From positions 202,918 to 266,917 of the forward strand of contig NZ_FCNZ02000007.1 of the NCBI RefSeq assembly GCF_001544495.1: 64,000 nt of DNA, in the 5' to 3' direction. Below are positions 31,836 to 46,170 of this stretch, in pieces. The position numbers and the translations under genes are program-made. How positions within the stretch are numbered: position 1 is the first letter of the stretch; every line of letters starts with the position of its first letter. The notes beneath the pieces were generated by a model. That model made no database searches. It saw only the letters and a list, made by a program, of their open reading frames with translations, and had not been told where the DNA came from. This DNA comes from Caballeronia telluris. GTDB lineage: Bacteria > Pseudomonadota > Gammaproteobacteria > Burkholderiales > Burkholderiaceae.

Positions 31836-32786
31836 TCATACCATCGCGCGTGTCGATTTCTTTTTGGCGGCGGCTTCGCCGGGCGGCCCGGCGGGCGCAT
31901 TGTCGCGATGCACCCAGCTCGACAGCACGCATGCCACGACGATGCACGCGCCGCCCGCCCATTCGCGCGGGCCCGGCACTTCGCCCGCGAAAAACCATGC
32001 GGAAAGCGCCGTCACGACGAGTTCGAACAGCATGATGATCGACGCGCGATTGGCCGGCACCTTCGCGAGACCGATCTGCACCAGCATGTTGTTCGATGCG
32101 AGCACGACGCCGAGCCCGATCACGATGAACGCGACCATGCCCATCTGCGAGGCGGCGGGCGGATTCGGCATCGCTTCAAAGAGCGTCGCGAACGCGGCGA
32201 CGATCGCCGCGCCGCCGAAGATGGTCGCGGTGCGCATTTCGGGCTTCAGGTCCGGCAGCACGCGGCTCACCTTGACGATCAGCACGTTGCTCATCGCGAA
32301 GCCCATGCCGCCCATGAGGCCCGCCCATTCGGCGAGATTCGCGGGCAGCGGCATGCCGAGTTCGGGCGACCAGAGCATCGCCATCGCGCCCGCGAGCGAC
32401 AGCGCCGCGAGCGCGACACCCGATCGCGTGAGCCGCTCATGCAGGATGAAATGCGCGAAGAGCGCGGTCCACGCGGGCGTCAGGTAGAAGAGCAGCAGCA
32501 CGCGCATCACCTGGCCGTGGATCGCGCCCCACACGAAGCCGATGTTGGTCACGCCGGCGGCGAGCGCGAGCGCGACGAGCAACCAGTGCCACGACATCGA
32601 CGCGATCGCCCGGCGCCGGACGATCAGCACGAAGAGGCAGGCGGCGGCGCTCGTCGTCGCGCTGGCGGCGGTGCCGGTGAGACCGAGCGCGGCCAGCATG
32701 CGCATCGGATACCAGACGAGGCCCCAGACGGACGCGCCCAGCATGATCGCGAGCGTGGGCAGCGTGTTCGCGAGGCGCGGGCTCAT
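31836..32786 (-). CDS. DMT-superfamily (EamA) transporter
   Basis: A 316-residue membrane protein with about ten hydrophobic helices in two EamA repeats. The first begins TLAIMLGASVWGLVWYPMR and the second MGGMGFAMSNVLIVKVSRV. Substrate unknown; EamA members export amino acids, metabolites or drugs. The tail is basic (KKKSTR). It lies upstream of smc on the same strand across a 244-bp gap and is divergent from dapC. Confidence 0.88.
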   Translation of the reverse strand: MSPRLANTLPTLAIMLGASVWGLVWYPMRMLAALGLTGTAASATTSAAACLFVLIVRRRAIASMSWHWLLVALALAAGVTNIGFVWGAIHGQVMRVLLLFYLTPAWTALFAHFILHERLTRSGVALAALSLAGAMAMLWSPELGMPLPANLAEWAGLMGGMGFAMSNVLIVKVSRVLPDLKPEMRTATIFGGAAIVAAFATLFEAMPNPPAASQMGMVAFIVIGLGVVLASNNMLVQIGLAKVPANRASIIMLFELVVTALSAWFFAGEVPGPREWAGGACIVVACVLSSWVHRDNAPAGPPGEAAAKKKSTRAMV

Positions 32787-33195
32787 CGCGGCTCACCTTG
32801 GTGCTCCCCTTGGTGTATAGCCACGCGAAGCGAGTCTGCTTGCGCACACTTGTCCCTCACGACCGTCTGCCTCTGCGCGGCCCGCGACGCGATGCTTCCT
32901 GTTTCAATCGACTGCATTCACTGCTCCATCATTCATCCGCAGACCTCGCTCGCCGTCGGCGAACCGCTTTCTGCGCGGCCCGGCGGCCCGTATGGTCCGA
33001 ATCGCCCGTATGCGCCGCTGTATAATCGAACGCTTTCCCGCGTCAATTGCGGGAGCGCTTTCCTGGTATCCCGAGCCGCGGCCCGCTGCCGCCGATTCCC
33101 GGTCCCGTGCCGCGACATCCGATCGCCCACCGCTCCGGCCGTCGCCCAAGCAAGCCGTGCCAAGTCCTCATTTGCCGCCGTCCGACGACCTCGCC
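32787..33195. other. EamA-dapC divergent intergenic region
   Basis: A 409-bp noncoding gap with promoters for both directions. A perfect TATAAT is seen at 33021-33026 on the plus strand (listed separately). Nothing else recognisable: no tRNA, terminator or clear dyad. Confidence 0.6.
33021..33026 (+). promoter_or_regulatory. Candidate -10 element for dapC operon
   Basis: A perfect TATAAT on the plus strand, with no good -35 at 16-18 bp. Predicted start near 33033 would leave a leader of about 160 nt and excludes any translation start upstream of it. Confidence 0.4.
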
Positions 33196-34419
33196 GTGAA
33201 CCCTCTTCTTCAGAAACTCCAGCCGTATCCGTTCGAGAAGCTGCGCGCGCTCTTCAAGGGCATCGAGCCGCGTGCCGGCGTCAAGCCGATCAGCTTCGGC
33301 ATCGGCGAGCCGAAGCATCCGACGCCCGCGCTCGTTCGCGATGCCGTCGTGAATGCGCTCGGCGGCTTGTCGTCGTATCCGGCGACGCTCGGCAGCGAGC
33401 CGCTGCGGCAGGCCATCGCGGCGTGGGTGAAGACGCGCTACCACCTTCCCGCCGTCGATGCCGCCACCGAAGTGCTGCCGGTATCGGGCTCGCGCGAGGC
33501 GCTCTTCGCACTCGCGCAAACGGTGATCGACAGCCGGTCGACGAACGCGGCCGAACCGCCGATCGTACTCTGTCCGAACCCGTTCTACCAAATCTACGAA
33601 GGTGCGGCGCTCCTCGCGGGCGCCGAGCCGTACTTCGTGAACAGCGACCCGGCGCGCAACTTCGCCTGCGATTACTCGGCCGTCCCCGCCGACATCTGGG
33701 CGCGCACGCAACTGCTTTATGTCTGCTCGCCGGGCAACCCGACGGGCGCCGTGCTCACGCTCGACGACTGGCGCGAACTTTTCGCGCTGTCGGACCGCCA
33801 CGGCTTCGTGATCGCCTCCGACGAGTGCTATTCCGAGATCTACTTCGACGAAGCCGCGCCGCCGCTCGGCGGCCTGGAAGCGGCGCACCGGCTCGGGCGC
33901 GGCTTCGAGCGCCTCGTGATGCTGTCGAGCTTGTCGAAACGTTCGAACGTGCCGGGCATGCGCTCGGGCTTCGTCGCGGGCGATGCGTCGATCTTGAAGG
34001 ACTTCCTGCTGTACCGCACCTACCACGGCGCGGCGCTCTCCACGGTGTTCCAGACCGCGAGCATCGCCGCCTGGCAGGATGAAACGCACGTGCGTGACAA
34101 CCGCGCGAAGTATCTGCAAAAATTCACGACCGTCACGCCGATGCTCGCGGACGTGCTGGACGTGCGCCTGCCCGACGCCGCCTTCTATCTCTGGGCGAAC
34201 GTCGCGCGCACCGGCCTGACGGACACCGAGTTCGCGGCGCGTCTCTACGCCGACTATAATGTGACGGTTCTGCCGGGCTCCTTTCTCGCGCGCACCGCGC
34301 ACGGCACGAATCCCGGCGAGGGGTTCGTGCGCATCGCGCTCGTCGCCGACGTCGACGAATGCGTCGAGGGAGCGCGCCGCATCGTCGAGTTCTGCCGCAC
34401 GCTCGCGCGTGCCGCCTAA
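33196..34419 (+). CDS. dapC: N-succinyldiaminopimelate aminotransferase
   Basis: PLP enzyme that makes N-succinyl-L,L-diaminopimelate from the 2-amino-6-oxo acid, in lysine and peptidoglycan precursor synthesis. The product, from GTG 33196, begins [20 protein letters not shown]. It has [22 protein letters not shown] and the PLP-lysine segment [16 protein letters not shown]. Length is 407 residues. There is no strong ribosome binding site; the GTG is chosen because related proteins start NPLL at this point. It is followed by dapD, an Spx-like gene and dapE. Confidence 0.93.
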   Translation: MNPLLQKLQPYPFEKLRALFKGIEPRAGVKPISFGIGEPKHPTPALVRDAVVNALGGLSSYPATLGSEPLRQAIAAWVKTRYHLPAVDAATEVLPVSGSREALFALAQTVIDSRSTNAAEPPIVLCPNPFYQIYEGAALLAGAEPYFVNSDPARNFACDYSAVPADIWARTQLLYVCSPGNPTGAVLTLDDWRELFALSDRHGFVIASDECYSEIYFDEAAPPLGGLEAAHRLGRGFERLVMLSSLSKRSNVPGMRSGFVAGDASILKDFLLYRTYHGAALSTVFQTASIAAWQDETHVRDNRAKYLQKFTTVTPMLADVLDVRLPDAAFYLWANVARTGLTDTEFAARLYADYNVTVLPGSFLARTAHGTNPGEGFVRIALVADVDECVEGARRIVEFCRTLARAA

Positions 34420-34448
34420 ATCCATCCTTCCTTACCGATACCACCGAC

Positions 34449-35288
34449 ATGTCGCAACAACTTCAGCAGATCATCGATAACGCCTGGGAAAACCGCGCCG
34501 AACTGTCGCCGAAAGCCGCGCCCGCCGAAGTGCGCGACGCCGTCGCTCGCGCCATCGAGCAGTTGGACCGTGGCGAAATGCGCGTGGCCGAGAAAAAGGA
34601 CGGCGAGTGGATCGTGAACCAGTGGCTCAAGAAGGCCGTGCTGCTGTCGTTCCGCCTCGAAGACAACGCGCCGATGCCGGCGGGCGGCGGGTCCGTCAAT
34701 TACACGCAGTTCTATGACAAGGTGCCGTCGAAGTTCGCGAACTACACCGCCGAAGACTTCGCGGCGGGCGGCTTTCGCGTCGTGCCGCCGGCCATCGCGC
34801 GCCGCGGCTCGTTCATCGCGAAGAACGTCGTGCTGATGCCGTCGTACACGAACATCGGCGCGTATGTCGACGAAGGCACGATGGTCGACACCTGGGCGAC
34901 GGTCGGCTCGTGCGCGCAGATCGGCAAGAACGTGCATTTGTCGGGCGGCGTGGGCATCGGCGGCGTGCTGGAGCCGCTGCAGGCGAACCCCGTCATCATC
35001 GAGGACAACTGCTTCATCGGCGCGCGCTCGGAAGTGGTGGAAGGCGTGATCGTCGAGGAGAACTCGGTCATTTCGATGGGCGTCTATCTCGGCCAGAGCA
35101 CGAAGATCTACGATCGCGAAACGGGTTCGGTCACGTATGGCCGCATTCCGGCGGGATCGGTCGTGGTCGCGGGCAACCTGCCTTCGAAGGACGGTACGCA
35201 CAGCCTCTATTGCGCGGTGATCGTGAAGAAGGTCGATGCCAAGACGCGCGCGAAGGTCGGCCTGAACGAGCTCTTGCGAGGCGACTGA
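34449..35288 (+). CDS. dapD: Tetrahydrodipicolinate N-succinyltransferase
   Basis: Moves a succinyl group from succinyl-CoA to tetrahydrodipicolinate, the step before DapC. The 279-residue protein has an N-terminal helical domain ([17 protein letters not shown]) and a left-handed beta-helix ([38 protein letters not shown]). Near residue 78 the segment [15 protein letters not shown] looks a few residues longer than I remember in related species. The gene lies 29 bp after dapC. Confidence 0.97.
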   Translation: MSQQLQQIIDNAWENRAELSPKAAPAEVRDAVARAIEQLDRGEMRVAEKKDGEWIVNQWLKKAVLLSFRLEDNAPMPAGGGSVNYTQFYDKVPSKFANYTAEDFAAGGFRVVPPAIARRGSFIAKNVVLMPSYTNIGAYVDEGTMVDTWATVGSCAQIGKNVHLSGGVGIGGVLEPLQANPVIIEDNCFIGARSEVVEGVIVEENSVISMGVYLGQSTKIYDRETGSVTYGRIPAGSVVVAGNLPSKDGTHSLYCAVIVKKVDAKTRAKVGLNELLRGD

Positions 35289-35290
35289 TC

Positions 35291-36872
<1,582 letters not shown>

Positions 36873-36890
36873 GAACAAAGGAGCCTTGCG

Positions 36891-37775
36891 ATGGCGCTGC
36901 CCTTCACCACCGTGCGCGACCTGCTGCGCTTCGGGGTATCCCGCTTCACCGAGGCCGGACTGTCGTTCGGCCATGGCTCGTCGAATGCGTACGACGAAGC
37001 CGCTTATCTGATTCTTCACACGCTGCACCTCCCGCTCGACACGCTCGACCCGTTCCTCGACGCGCGCCTCCTCGACACCGAAATCGACGCCGTCATGAAG
37101 GTGATCGAGCGCCGCGCGAAAGATCGCGTGCCGGCCGCGTACATCACGCACGAAGCGTGGATGCACGGACACCGCTTCTACGTGGACGAGCGCGTGATCG
37201 TGCCGCGTTCGTTCATCGGCGAACTGCTGCAGGACGGCTTGCAGCCGTACGTCGCCGATCCGGACCAGGTGTCGCACGTGCTCGAACTGTGCACCGGCTC
37301 CGGGTGCCTCGCGATTCTCGCGGCGCAGGCGTTCCAGAACGCGGACATCGACGCCGTCGACATTTCGGCGCCCGCGCTCGAAGTCGCGCATCGCAACGTG
37401 GACGAATACGGCCTCGACGAGCGCATCGCGCTTTACGAAGGCGATCTGTTCGCGCCGTTGCCGGGCGGCCGCTACGAAGTGATCATCACGAACCCGCCCT
37501 ACGTGAACGCGACCGCGATGGGCAACCTGCCGGCCGAATACCGTCACGAGCCGGAACTCGCGCTCGCGGGCGGCGCGGACGGCATGGACGTCGTGCGGCG
37601 GATCGTGGGCGAAGCGCGCAAGTGGCTGACCGAGGACGGCGTGCTCGTCGTCGAGATCGGCAACGAGCGCGAGAACGTCGAGGCATCGCTCGGCGGGCTG
37701 GATCTGGTCTGGCTCTCGACCAGCGCCGGCGACGACAACGTCTTCCTGATCCAGGCGGCCGACCTGCCGGACTGA
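36891..37775 (+). CDS. prmB: 50S ribosomal protein L3 glutamine methyltransferase
   Basis: SAM-dependent N5-methylation of a glutamine in ribosomal protein L3. The 294-residue protein has the SAM motif LELCTGSGCLAI (132-143) and the glutamine-binding NPPY at 201-204 (IITNPPYVNA). The N-terminal block with SRFTEAGLSFGHGSSNAYDEA is the PrmB-type recognition domain rather than PrmC. It lies 18 bp after dapE, with a GGAG site before the ATG. Confidence 0.94.
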   Translation: MALPFTTVRDLLRFGVSRFTEAGLSFGHGSSNAYDEAAYLILHTLHLPLDTLDPFLDARLLDTEIDAVMKVIERRAKDRVPAAYITHEAWMHGHRFYVDERVIVPRSFIGELLQDGLQPYVADPDQVSHVLELCTGSGCLAILAAQAFQNADIDAVDISAPALEVAHRNVDEYGLDERIALYEGDLFAPLPGGRYEVIITNPPYVNATAMGNLPAEYRHEPELALAGGADGMDVVRRIVGEARKWLTEDGVLVVEIGNERENVEASLGGLDLVWLSTSAGDDNVFLIQAADLPD

Positions 37776-37933
37776 CACAGGATCTGCGCGCGGGGCGGCA
37801 TTATTGAGACGGCATCGAACGCGCCGCCTTCGGTAAGATGACGCATCGCCGACCGGCGCCTTGCATCGCAACGCTGCGCCGGCCGTTTTCCCGGTTCATC
37901 GCCAACCGAAGCCACGCTTGGCCGCGCGCATCC

Positions 37934-39412
37934 ATGCAACTAGACTGGCTTCACCTCGGCACTCTCGTGATGGCGGCACACGTGCTCGGCGCGATTGCCG
38001 CGGTGCACGCCGTCATCAACACGCGCACGTCGCAGGGCGCGGTCGCGTGGGCCGTGTCGCTCGTCGCGATGCCGTATTTCACGCTCATTCCCTACCTCTT
38101 TCTCGGACGCAGCAAGTTCGCCGGGTATATCGACGAGCGGCGTCTCGAAAACGAAATCCTGCGCAACCGCTCGCATCCCACCGAGTGGGAATCCGGCGAC
38201 GCGACCGAAACCGGCACCTTTCCTGACATCTCCAGCGCCCGTGGCGTGGCCGCGCCCGGCCCGGCGGAATACCTCGGCCATCCGGTCATCCGCACGCTCA
38301 CGCGCCTTTCCGGCATGCCGTTTTTGCGCGGCAACGCCGTGCGCGTGCTGATCAACGGCGACGCGACCTTCTCTGCCATTCTCGAAGCGATCGAACGGGC
38401 CGAGCGCTACGTGATCGTCCAGTTCTTCATCGTGCGCGCGGACGCGCTCGGCGAATTGCTCAAGGACATGCTGATCGCGAAGGCGCAGGCGGGCGTGCGC
38501 GTCTATTTCCTCTACGACAGCATCGGCAGCTTCGACCTGCCGCACCGCTATGTGAGCGCGCTGCAACAGGCCGGCGTCGAAATCCATCCGTTCGCGACCA
38601 AGCGCGTGTTCGTCAACCGCTTCCAGATCAACTTTCGTAATCATCGGAAGATCGTCGTGGTCGACGGCGAGCGCGCGTTCGTCGGCGGCCACAACGTGGG
38701 CGTCGAGTATCTCGGCGGCAATGCGCGGCTCTCGCCGTGGCGCGACACCCACATCGAGGTGCGCGGCCCGGCGGTTGCGAGCATCCAGTTCGTCTTCATC
38801 GAAGACTGGTACTGGGCGACCCAGCGCCTGCCGGAAGTCGGCCCGAGCACGCGCTGCCCGGACGACATGCATTGCATGGTCCTCGCGAGCGGCCCCGCCG
38901 ACAAGCAGGAAACCTGCTCGCTTTTCTTCGTCGAAGCGATCAGCGCGGCGCGCACGCGCGTCTGGATCACGACGCCTTACCTGATTCCCGACGAGGCCGT
39001 GTTCTCGGCGCTGAGGCTCGCGGTCATGCGCGGCGTGGACGTGCGCATCCTGATTCCGAGCCGGCGCGACCATCACGTGGTGTTCGCGGCATCGAAGCTC
39101 TACGCGTACGACGCGATCCTCGCCGGCGTGCGCATCTTTCGCTACCGGCCGGGCTTTCTGCATCAGAAGGTCGTGCTCGTCGACGACATCGCCGCCGCCA
39201 TCGGCAGCGCGAATCTCGACAATCGCTCGTTTCGCCTGAACTTCGAGATCATGGTGCTGACCGTCGACCGGCGTTTCGCGGGCGAAGTGGAAGGCATGTT
39301 GCTCGACGACTTCGCGCTCTCCGACGAAATCGGCCCCGACGACTACCGCGGCTCGCCCGCGTGGCGTCGCATGGCGATGCACGTCGCGCGCCTCTTCTCT
39401 CCGATCCTCTGA
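37934..39412 (+). CDS. Cardiolipin synthase (PLD family)
   Basis: Makes cardiolipin from phosphatidylglycerol in the inner membrane. The 492-residue product has an N-terminal membrane-hairpin region (LGTLVMAAHVLGAIAAVHAV and MPYFTLIPYLFLG), typical of the Bac_cls/ClsA type, then two phospholipase D HKD motifs. The first is NHRKIVVVDG with H237, K239 and D244; the second is LHQKVVLVDDIAAAIGSANL. The ATG 37934 opens directly on the membrane segment. It ends 4 bp from the convergent glutathione peroxidase stop, with no terminator between. Confidence 0.92.
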   Translation: MQLDWLHLGTLVMAAHVLGAIAAVHAVINTRTSQGAVAWAVSLVAMPYFTLIPYLFLGRSKFAGYIDERRLENEILRNRSHPTEWESGDATETGTFPDISSARGVAAPGPAEYLGHPVIRTLTRLSGMPFLRGNAVRVLINGDATFSAILEAIERAERYVIVQFFIVRADALGELLKDMLIAKAQAGVRVYFLYDSIGSFDLPHRYVSALQQAGVEIHPFATKRVFVNRFQINFRNHRKIVVVDGERAFVGGHNVGVEYLGGNARLSPWRDTHIEVRGPAVASIQFVFIEDWYWATQRLPEVGPSTRCPDDMHCMVLASGPADKQETCSLFFVEAISAARTRVWITTPYLIPDEAVFSALRLAVMRGVDVRILIPSRRDHHVVFAASKLYAYDAILAGVRIFRYRPGFLHQKVVLVDDIAAAIGSANLDNRSFRLNFEIMVLTVDRRFAGEVEGMLLDDFALSDEIGPDDYRGSPAWRRMAMHVARLFSPIL

Positions 39413-39416
39413 GCAG

Positions 39417-39896
39417 CTACAGCAGCTTTTCCACGTCGTTGGCGATGGCTTCGGGTTTCGTGATCGGCGCGAAACGCTTGACGATGTTGCCGTTGCGGTC
39501 AACGAGAAACTTCGTGAAGTTCCACTTGATCGCCTCGATGCCGAGCACGCCTGGCTCCTTCTCGGTCAGGTACTTGTAGAGCGGATGGGCATTTGCGCCG
39601 TTCACGTCGACTTTCGCGAACATCGGGAACGTGACGCCGTAGTTCTTCTCGCAGAAGCTGCCAATCTGCGCCGCGTCGCCGGGTTCCTGCTTGCCGAACT
39701 GGTTGCACGGAAAGCCGAGAATCTCGAACCCACGGGCCGCATAGCGCGCGTACAGATCCTGCAAACCCTTGTATTGCGGCGTGAACCCGCATTCGCTCGC
39801 CACGTTGACGATGAGCAGCACCTTGCCGCTGTATTGGTCGAGCCCGACGGTTTTGCCGTCGAGCGTTTCTGCCTGAAAGGCGTAGAGAGTGTCCAT
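39417..39896 (-). CDS. Glutathione peroxidase family protein (cysteine type)
   Basis: Thiol peroxidase that reduces hydroperoxides. The 159-residue product has the active-site NVASECGFTPQYKGL (Cys36), the conserved GFPCNQFGKQEPG and the tryptophan in IKWNFTKF. It uses Cys, not selenocysteine, and is likely thioredoxin-dependent in practice, as in most bacterial members. No signal peptide, so cytoplasmic. Convergent with the cardiolipin synthase gene. Confidence 0.93.
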   Translation of the reverse strand: MDTLYAFQAETLDGKTVGLDQYSGKVLLIVNVASECGFTPQYKGLQDLYARYAARGFEILGFPCNQFGKQEPGDAAQIGSFCEKNYGVTFPMFAKVDVNGANAHPLYKYLTEKEPGVLGIEAIKWNFTKFLVDRNGNIVKRFAPITKPEAIANDVEKLL

Positions 39897-40004
39897 ACGA
39901 TGCTCCGCCGGAAAAAATCCAGTCTAAGCGAAAAGCTCCGCGCACGACATCTAGCCGGATGGCGTAGGCCGAACGGCCGAGGGCGCGGCGGCGATGCATC
40001 GGTC

Positions 40005-40010
40005 TAAAAT
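40005..40010 (+). promoter_or_regulatory. Candidate -10 for the ABC-F gene
   Basis: TAAAAT sits about 30 bp upstream of the GTG at 40042. No -35 is clear. If real, it favours GTG 40042 over the ATG at 39994 as the start. Confidence 0.3.
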
Positions 40011-40041
40011 AGCGCTTTCCCTCAAGCCCGGTCGTCACGTC

Positions 40042-41973
<1,932 letters not shown>

Positions 41974-41998
41974 AGCGTCCCACTCACGGAGGCATGTC

Positions 41999-43024
41999 TT
42001 GTCGCAAACACCATTGCTCGAAGGCCTGCGCGTGCTCGACCTCACGCGCCTGTTGCCCGGCCCGGTCGCCACGTTGCGGCTGGCGGAACTCGGCGCCGAC
42101 GTGCTGAAGATCGAAGCACCCGGCGAAGGCGACTACGCCCGCACGATGCTGCAAAGCGACGCCGACCGCGCCACCGGCACGCCGAGCGCATTCTATCGGC
42201 TGGTCAATCGCGGCAAGCGCGCGCTCACGCTCGATCTCAAGACCGAGGCGGGCCGCGCGGAACTGATCGGCCTTGCGCGAGAATCGGACGTGCTCGTCGA
42301 GAGTTTTCGCCCTTCGGTAATGGCGCGGCTCGGCGTCGGCTACGACGTACTGCGCGAAGCGAATCCGAAGCTCGTCTATTGCGCGATCACGGGTTTCGGG
42401 GCGGACGGCGCCTTCGTCGACACACCAGGCCACGACCTGAACTACATCGCGTATGCGGGCGTGCTCGACCAACTCGCGTCGAACGACGGCACACCCATCG
42501 TGCCGAACTTCCAGATCGCGGATTTGCTGGGCGGCGCGCTCGCCGCCGTCACGCAGATTCTCGCGGCGCTATGGCACGTCGCGCGCGGCGGCGACGGGCA
42601 CTGCCTGAATGTCTCGATGACGCACGCAGTCCATGCGCACAACGTGATGGCGCATATCGCGCTGGACAACCACGCGCACGCGACGACGCGCGCGGGCGCC
42701 GGGCTGCTCAACGGCGGCGTGCCCTGCTACAACGTCTATCGCACGAAGGACGACCGGTTCGTCGCGCTCGGCGCGCTGGAACTCAAGTTCTGGGAAACGC
42801 TGTGCCGTGCGCTCGGCCGGCCCGAATGGGCAGCGAAGCACTGGAGCCTCGGTCAGGCGACAGGCGGCGCCGATGCCGTCGAACTCACGCAGTCGCTCGC
42901 GGCGATTTTCCGCGAGCGCACGCGCGACGAATGGATTGCGCTACTCGAACCGCTCAACTGCTGCGTGGCGCCGGTGCTGACGCCCGCCGAAGCAGCCGCG
43001 CATCCGCTTTTCGCGAAGCATTAA
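41999..43024 (+). CDS. CaiB/BaiF-type CoA transferase (family III)
   Basis: Transfers CoA between acids, often racemising or isomerising 2-methyl-branched acyl-CoAs. The 341-residue product begins SQTPLLEGLRVLDLTRLLPG, the family N-terminal block. It has the catalytic aspartate in the GHDLNYIAYAGVL region and the HAHATTR segment. The start is TTG 41999, supported by GGAGG 6-7 nt before it; the ATG at 41994 is in another frame with no protein sense. Substrate unknown; AMACR-like or formyl-CoA-like members share this profile. It overlaps the convergent DUF2866-like gene by 4 bp. Confidence 0.9.
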   Translation: MSQTPLLEGLRVLDLTRLLPGPVATLRLAELGADVLKIEAPGEGDYARTMLQSDADRATGTPSAFYRLVNRGKRALTLDLKTEAGRAELIGLARESDVLVESFRPSVMARLGVGYDVLREANPKLVYCAITGFGADGAFVDTPGHDLNYIAYAGVLDQLASNDGTPIVPNFQIADLLGGALAAVTQILAALWHVARGGDGHCLNVSMTHAVHAHNVMAHIALDNHAHATTRAGAGLLNGGVPCYNVYRTKDDRFVALGALELKFWETLCRALGRPEWAAKHWSLGQATGGADAVELTQSLAAIFRERTRDEWIALLEPLNCCVAPVLTPAEAAAHPLFAKH

Positions 43025-43284
43025 CGGCGCGGCAAGGTCTGGCGCGGCATGCGCTCGTCGTCGATGAGCATGTGTTTGCGGCCGGTCACGTGATGGCGGA
43101 TCGTCGCCACGACTTCGTCTTCCGTCACGTCCGCTGCCACGACGCGGCGCGAAATCTGCCCTTCGGCGTCGATCCATTCGACGATCCGGCATTCGCCGCC
43201 CCACGGCTGCAGAATCGGCGCCGAAACGCGGCAGCCGCGCAACTGGAACATCGGGGCGGAAATCGAGTGATCTGAGTGTTTCAA
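43021..43284 (-). CDS. Small conserved protein, DUF2866-like
   Basis: An 87-residue basic protein beginning KHSDHSISAPMFQLRGCRV from TTG 43284. AAAGGA lies 7 nt upstream. It has a cysteine-containing beta-rich core (LQPWGGECRIVEWIDAEGQ) and VVATIRHHVTGRKHMLID. I believe it matches DUF2866, seen mainly in Burkholderia relatives, but this is from memory. Function unknown. The frame can extend to GTG 43347; no ATG opens it. Confidence 0.65.
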   Translation of the reverse strand: MKHSDHSISAPMFQLRGCRVSAPILQPWGGECRIVEWIDAEGQISRRVVAADVTEDEVVATIRHHVTGRKHMLIDDERMPRQTLPRR

Positions 43285-43408
43285 GGCGTGGTCCTTTGCT
43301 CGTGCACTGCAGCCGTTCGTGTAGCCGTGCAAGCATAGGAAAATCACGCGCCGCGTGGGTTACAGCCGCGTCCGTTTCTTTTACACAAGATTACGAAGGG
43401 ACGGAACG

Positions 43409-44800
<1,392 letters not shown>

Positions 44801-44845
44801 GCTTCGGTCCTGATTTTTCTCGTTATTTTCTGCAAATCGTCTGAA

Positions 44846-45916
44846 TTATTCCGCGCGCACCGGCACGCGTTGCGCGATCGCGCACATCAGCTCGTAGCCG
44901 ATCGTGCCGCACGCCTGCGCGACGTCGTCGATCGGCAAGTGGGTTCCCCACAGTTCCACGCGCGTGCCGACGCCCGCCGTCGGGCACGGCGTCAGGTCGA
45001 CGGTGAGCATGTCCATCGACACGCGCCCGACGATCTTCGTGCGAATCCCGTCGACGACCACGGGCGTGCCTTCCGGCGCGATGCGCGGATAGCCGTCCGC
45101 ATAGCCGCACGCGACCACGCCGATCTTCATCTGCTTGCCGACCTTGTAGGTCGAGCCGTAGCCGATGGTGTGGCCCGGATCGACCGACTGCACGGCGATC
45201 AGTTCGGAATTGAGCGTCATCGCCGGGCGCAGGCCGGTGTCGGCGATATCGGCCGTCACGCCCGACGGCGACGCGCCGTACAGGATGATGCCCGGGCGCA
45301 CCCAGTCGAAGTGCGCGGCGGGATGCCAGAGCGTCGCGGCCGAATTGGCGAGGCTGCGCGCGCCCGCGATGCCCTCCGCGCCGCGCTCGAACGCTTCGAG
45401 CTGGTAGGCGATGCCGCGTTCGCTGTCGGCGTCGGAAAAATGGGTCATGAGCGTGATCTGGCCGACGCCCTGGCACGCGCGCGCCCGCTCCCACGCGGCG
45501 CGAAACCGCTCCGGCACGTAGCCCAGGCGGTTCATGCCGCTATTCATCTTCAACTGGATGTTGACCGGTTTCGAGAGGCGCGCCATTTCGAGCATGCGCA
45601 ACTGCTCGTCGCAATGGACGGCGGTCGTCAGGCTGTAGCGGTCGATCACGTCGATGTCGGTCGGCCGGAAAAAGCCTTCCAGCAAAAGAATCGGGCCCGC
45701 CCAGCCCAGTTCGCGCAACTTCACGGCTTCTTCGAGGTCGAGTAGTCCGAAGCCGTCGGTTGCGCGCAATCCGGGGAACGCCCGCGACAAGCCGTGGCCA
45801 TAGGCATTGGCCTTGACGACAGCCCAGATCTTGGATTTCGGCGCGTACTTGCGCGCGACGGCGAGGTTGTTGGCGAGTGCGGCGGTATGGATCGTGGCGG
45901 AAAGGGGGCGCGGCAT
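44846..45916 (-). CDS. alr: Alanine racemase (PLP)
   Basis: Interconverts L- and D-alanine for peptidoglycan. The 356-residue product starts [20 protein letters not shown] and has the PLP-lysine motif [11 protein letters not shown] (K35). It also has LEDVINRY-like [14 protein letters not shown] and the C-terminal [12 protein letters not shown] 45916 is chosen because this N-terminus matches the family; an upstream extension exists. Divergent from lplT across 254 bp. Confidence 0.96.
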   Translation of the reverse strand: MPRPLSATIHTAALANNLAVARKYAPKSKIWAVVKANAYGHGLSRAFPGLRATDGFGLLDLEEAVKLRELGWAGPILLLEGFFRPTDIDVIDRYSLTTAVHCDEQLRMLEMARLSKPVNIQLKMNSGMNRLGYVPERFRAAWERARACQGVGQITLMTHFSDADSERGIAYQLEAFERGAEGIAGARSLANSAATLWHPAAHFDWVRPGIILYGASPSGVTADIADTGLRPAMTLNSELIAVQSVDPGHTIGYGSTYKVGKQMKIGVVACGYADGYPRIAPEGTPVVVDGIRTKIVGRVSMDMLTVDLTPCPTAGVGTRVELWGTHLPIDDVAQACGTIGYELMCAIAQRVPVRAE

Positions 45917-46170
45917 GAGAGTTCGGGTTAAAACGCTGTTGGAGCGCGAGGCGAATCGACGGTTCAAGACGCCTTGCGAATCAGTATCTTATGAAGGACT
46001 CGCAGCACGGTCGTGTGTTTTGCAACACCGAATCGAGATTACTGCTAGTCAGAATGCGCCTATTTTCGTGTTATAAAGCCGTGCACACAACCCATTTCGA
46101 ACGGAATAAGCCCGAGTGCACCCCCGGCGACCGGGGCGGATCACCCGCAGTGAGGAAAGCTTCGGATCAG

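Noticed and set aside
41994..42107. ATG start at 41994 for the CoA transferase
   Set aside because: That ATG is in another frame and gives a Cys/Arg/His-rich meaningless peptide. TTG 41999 is in the conserved frame, with GGAGG at proper spacing.
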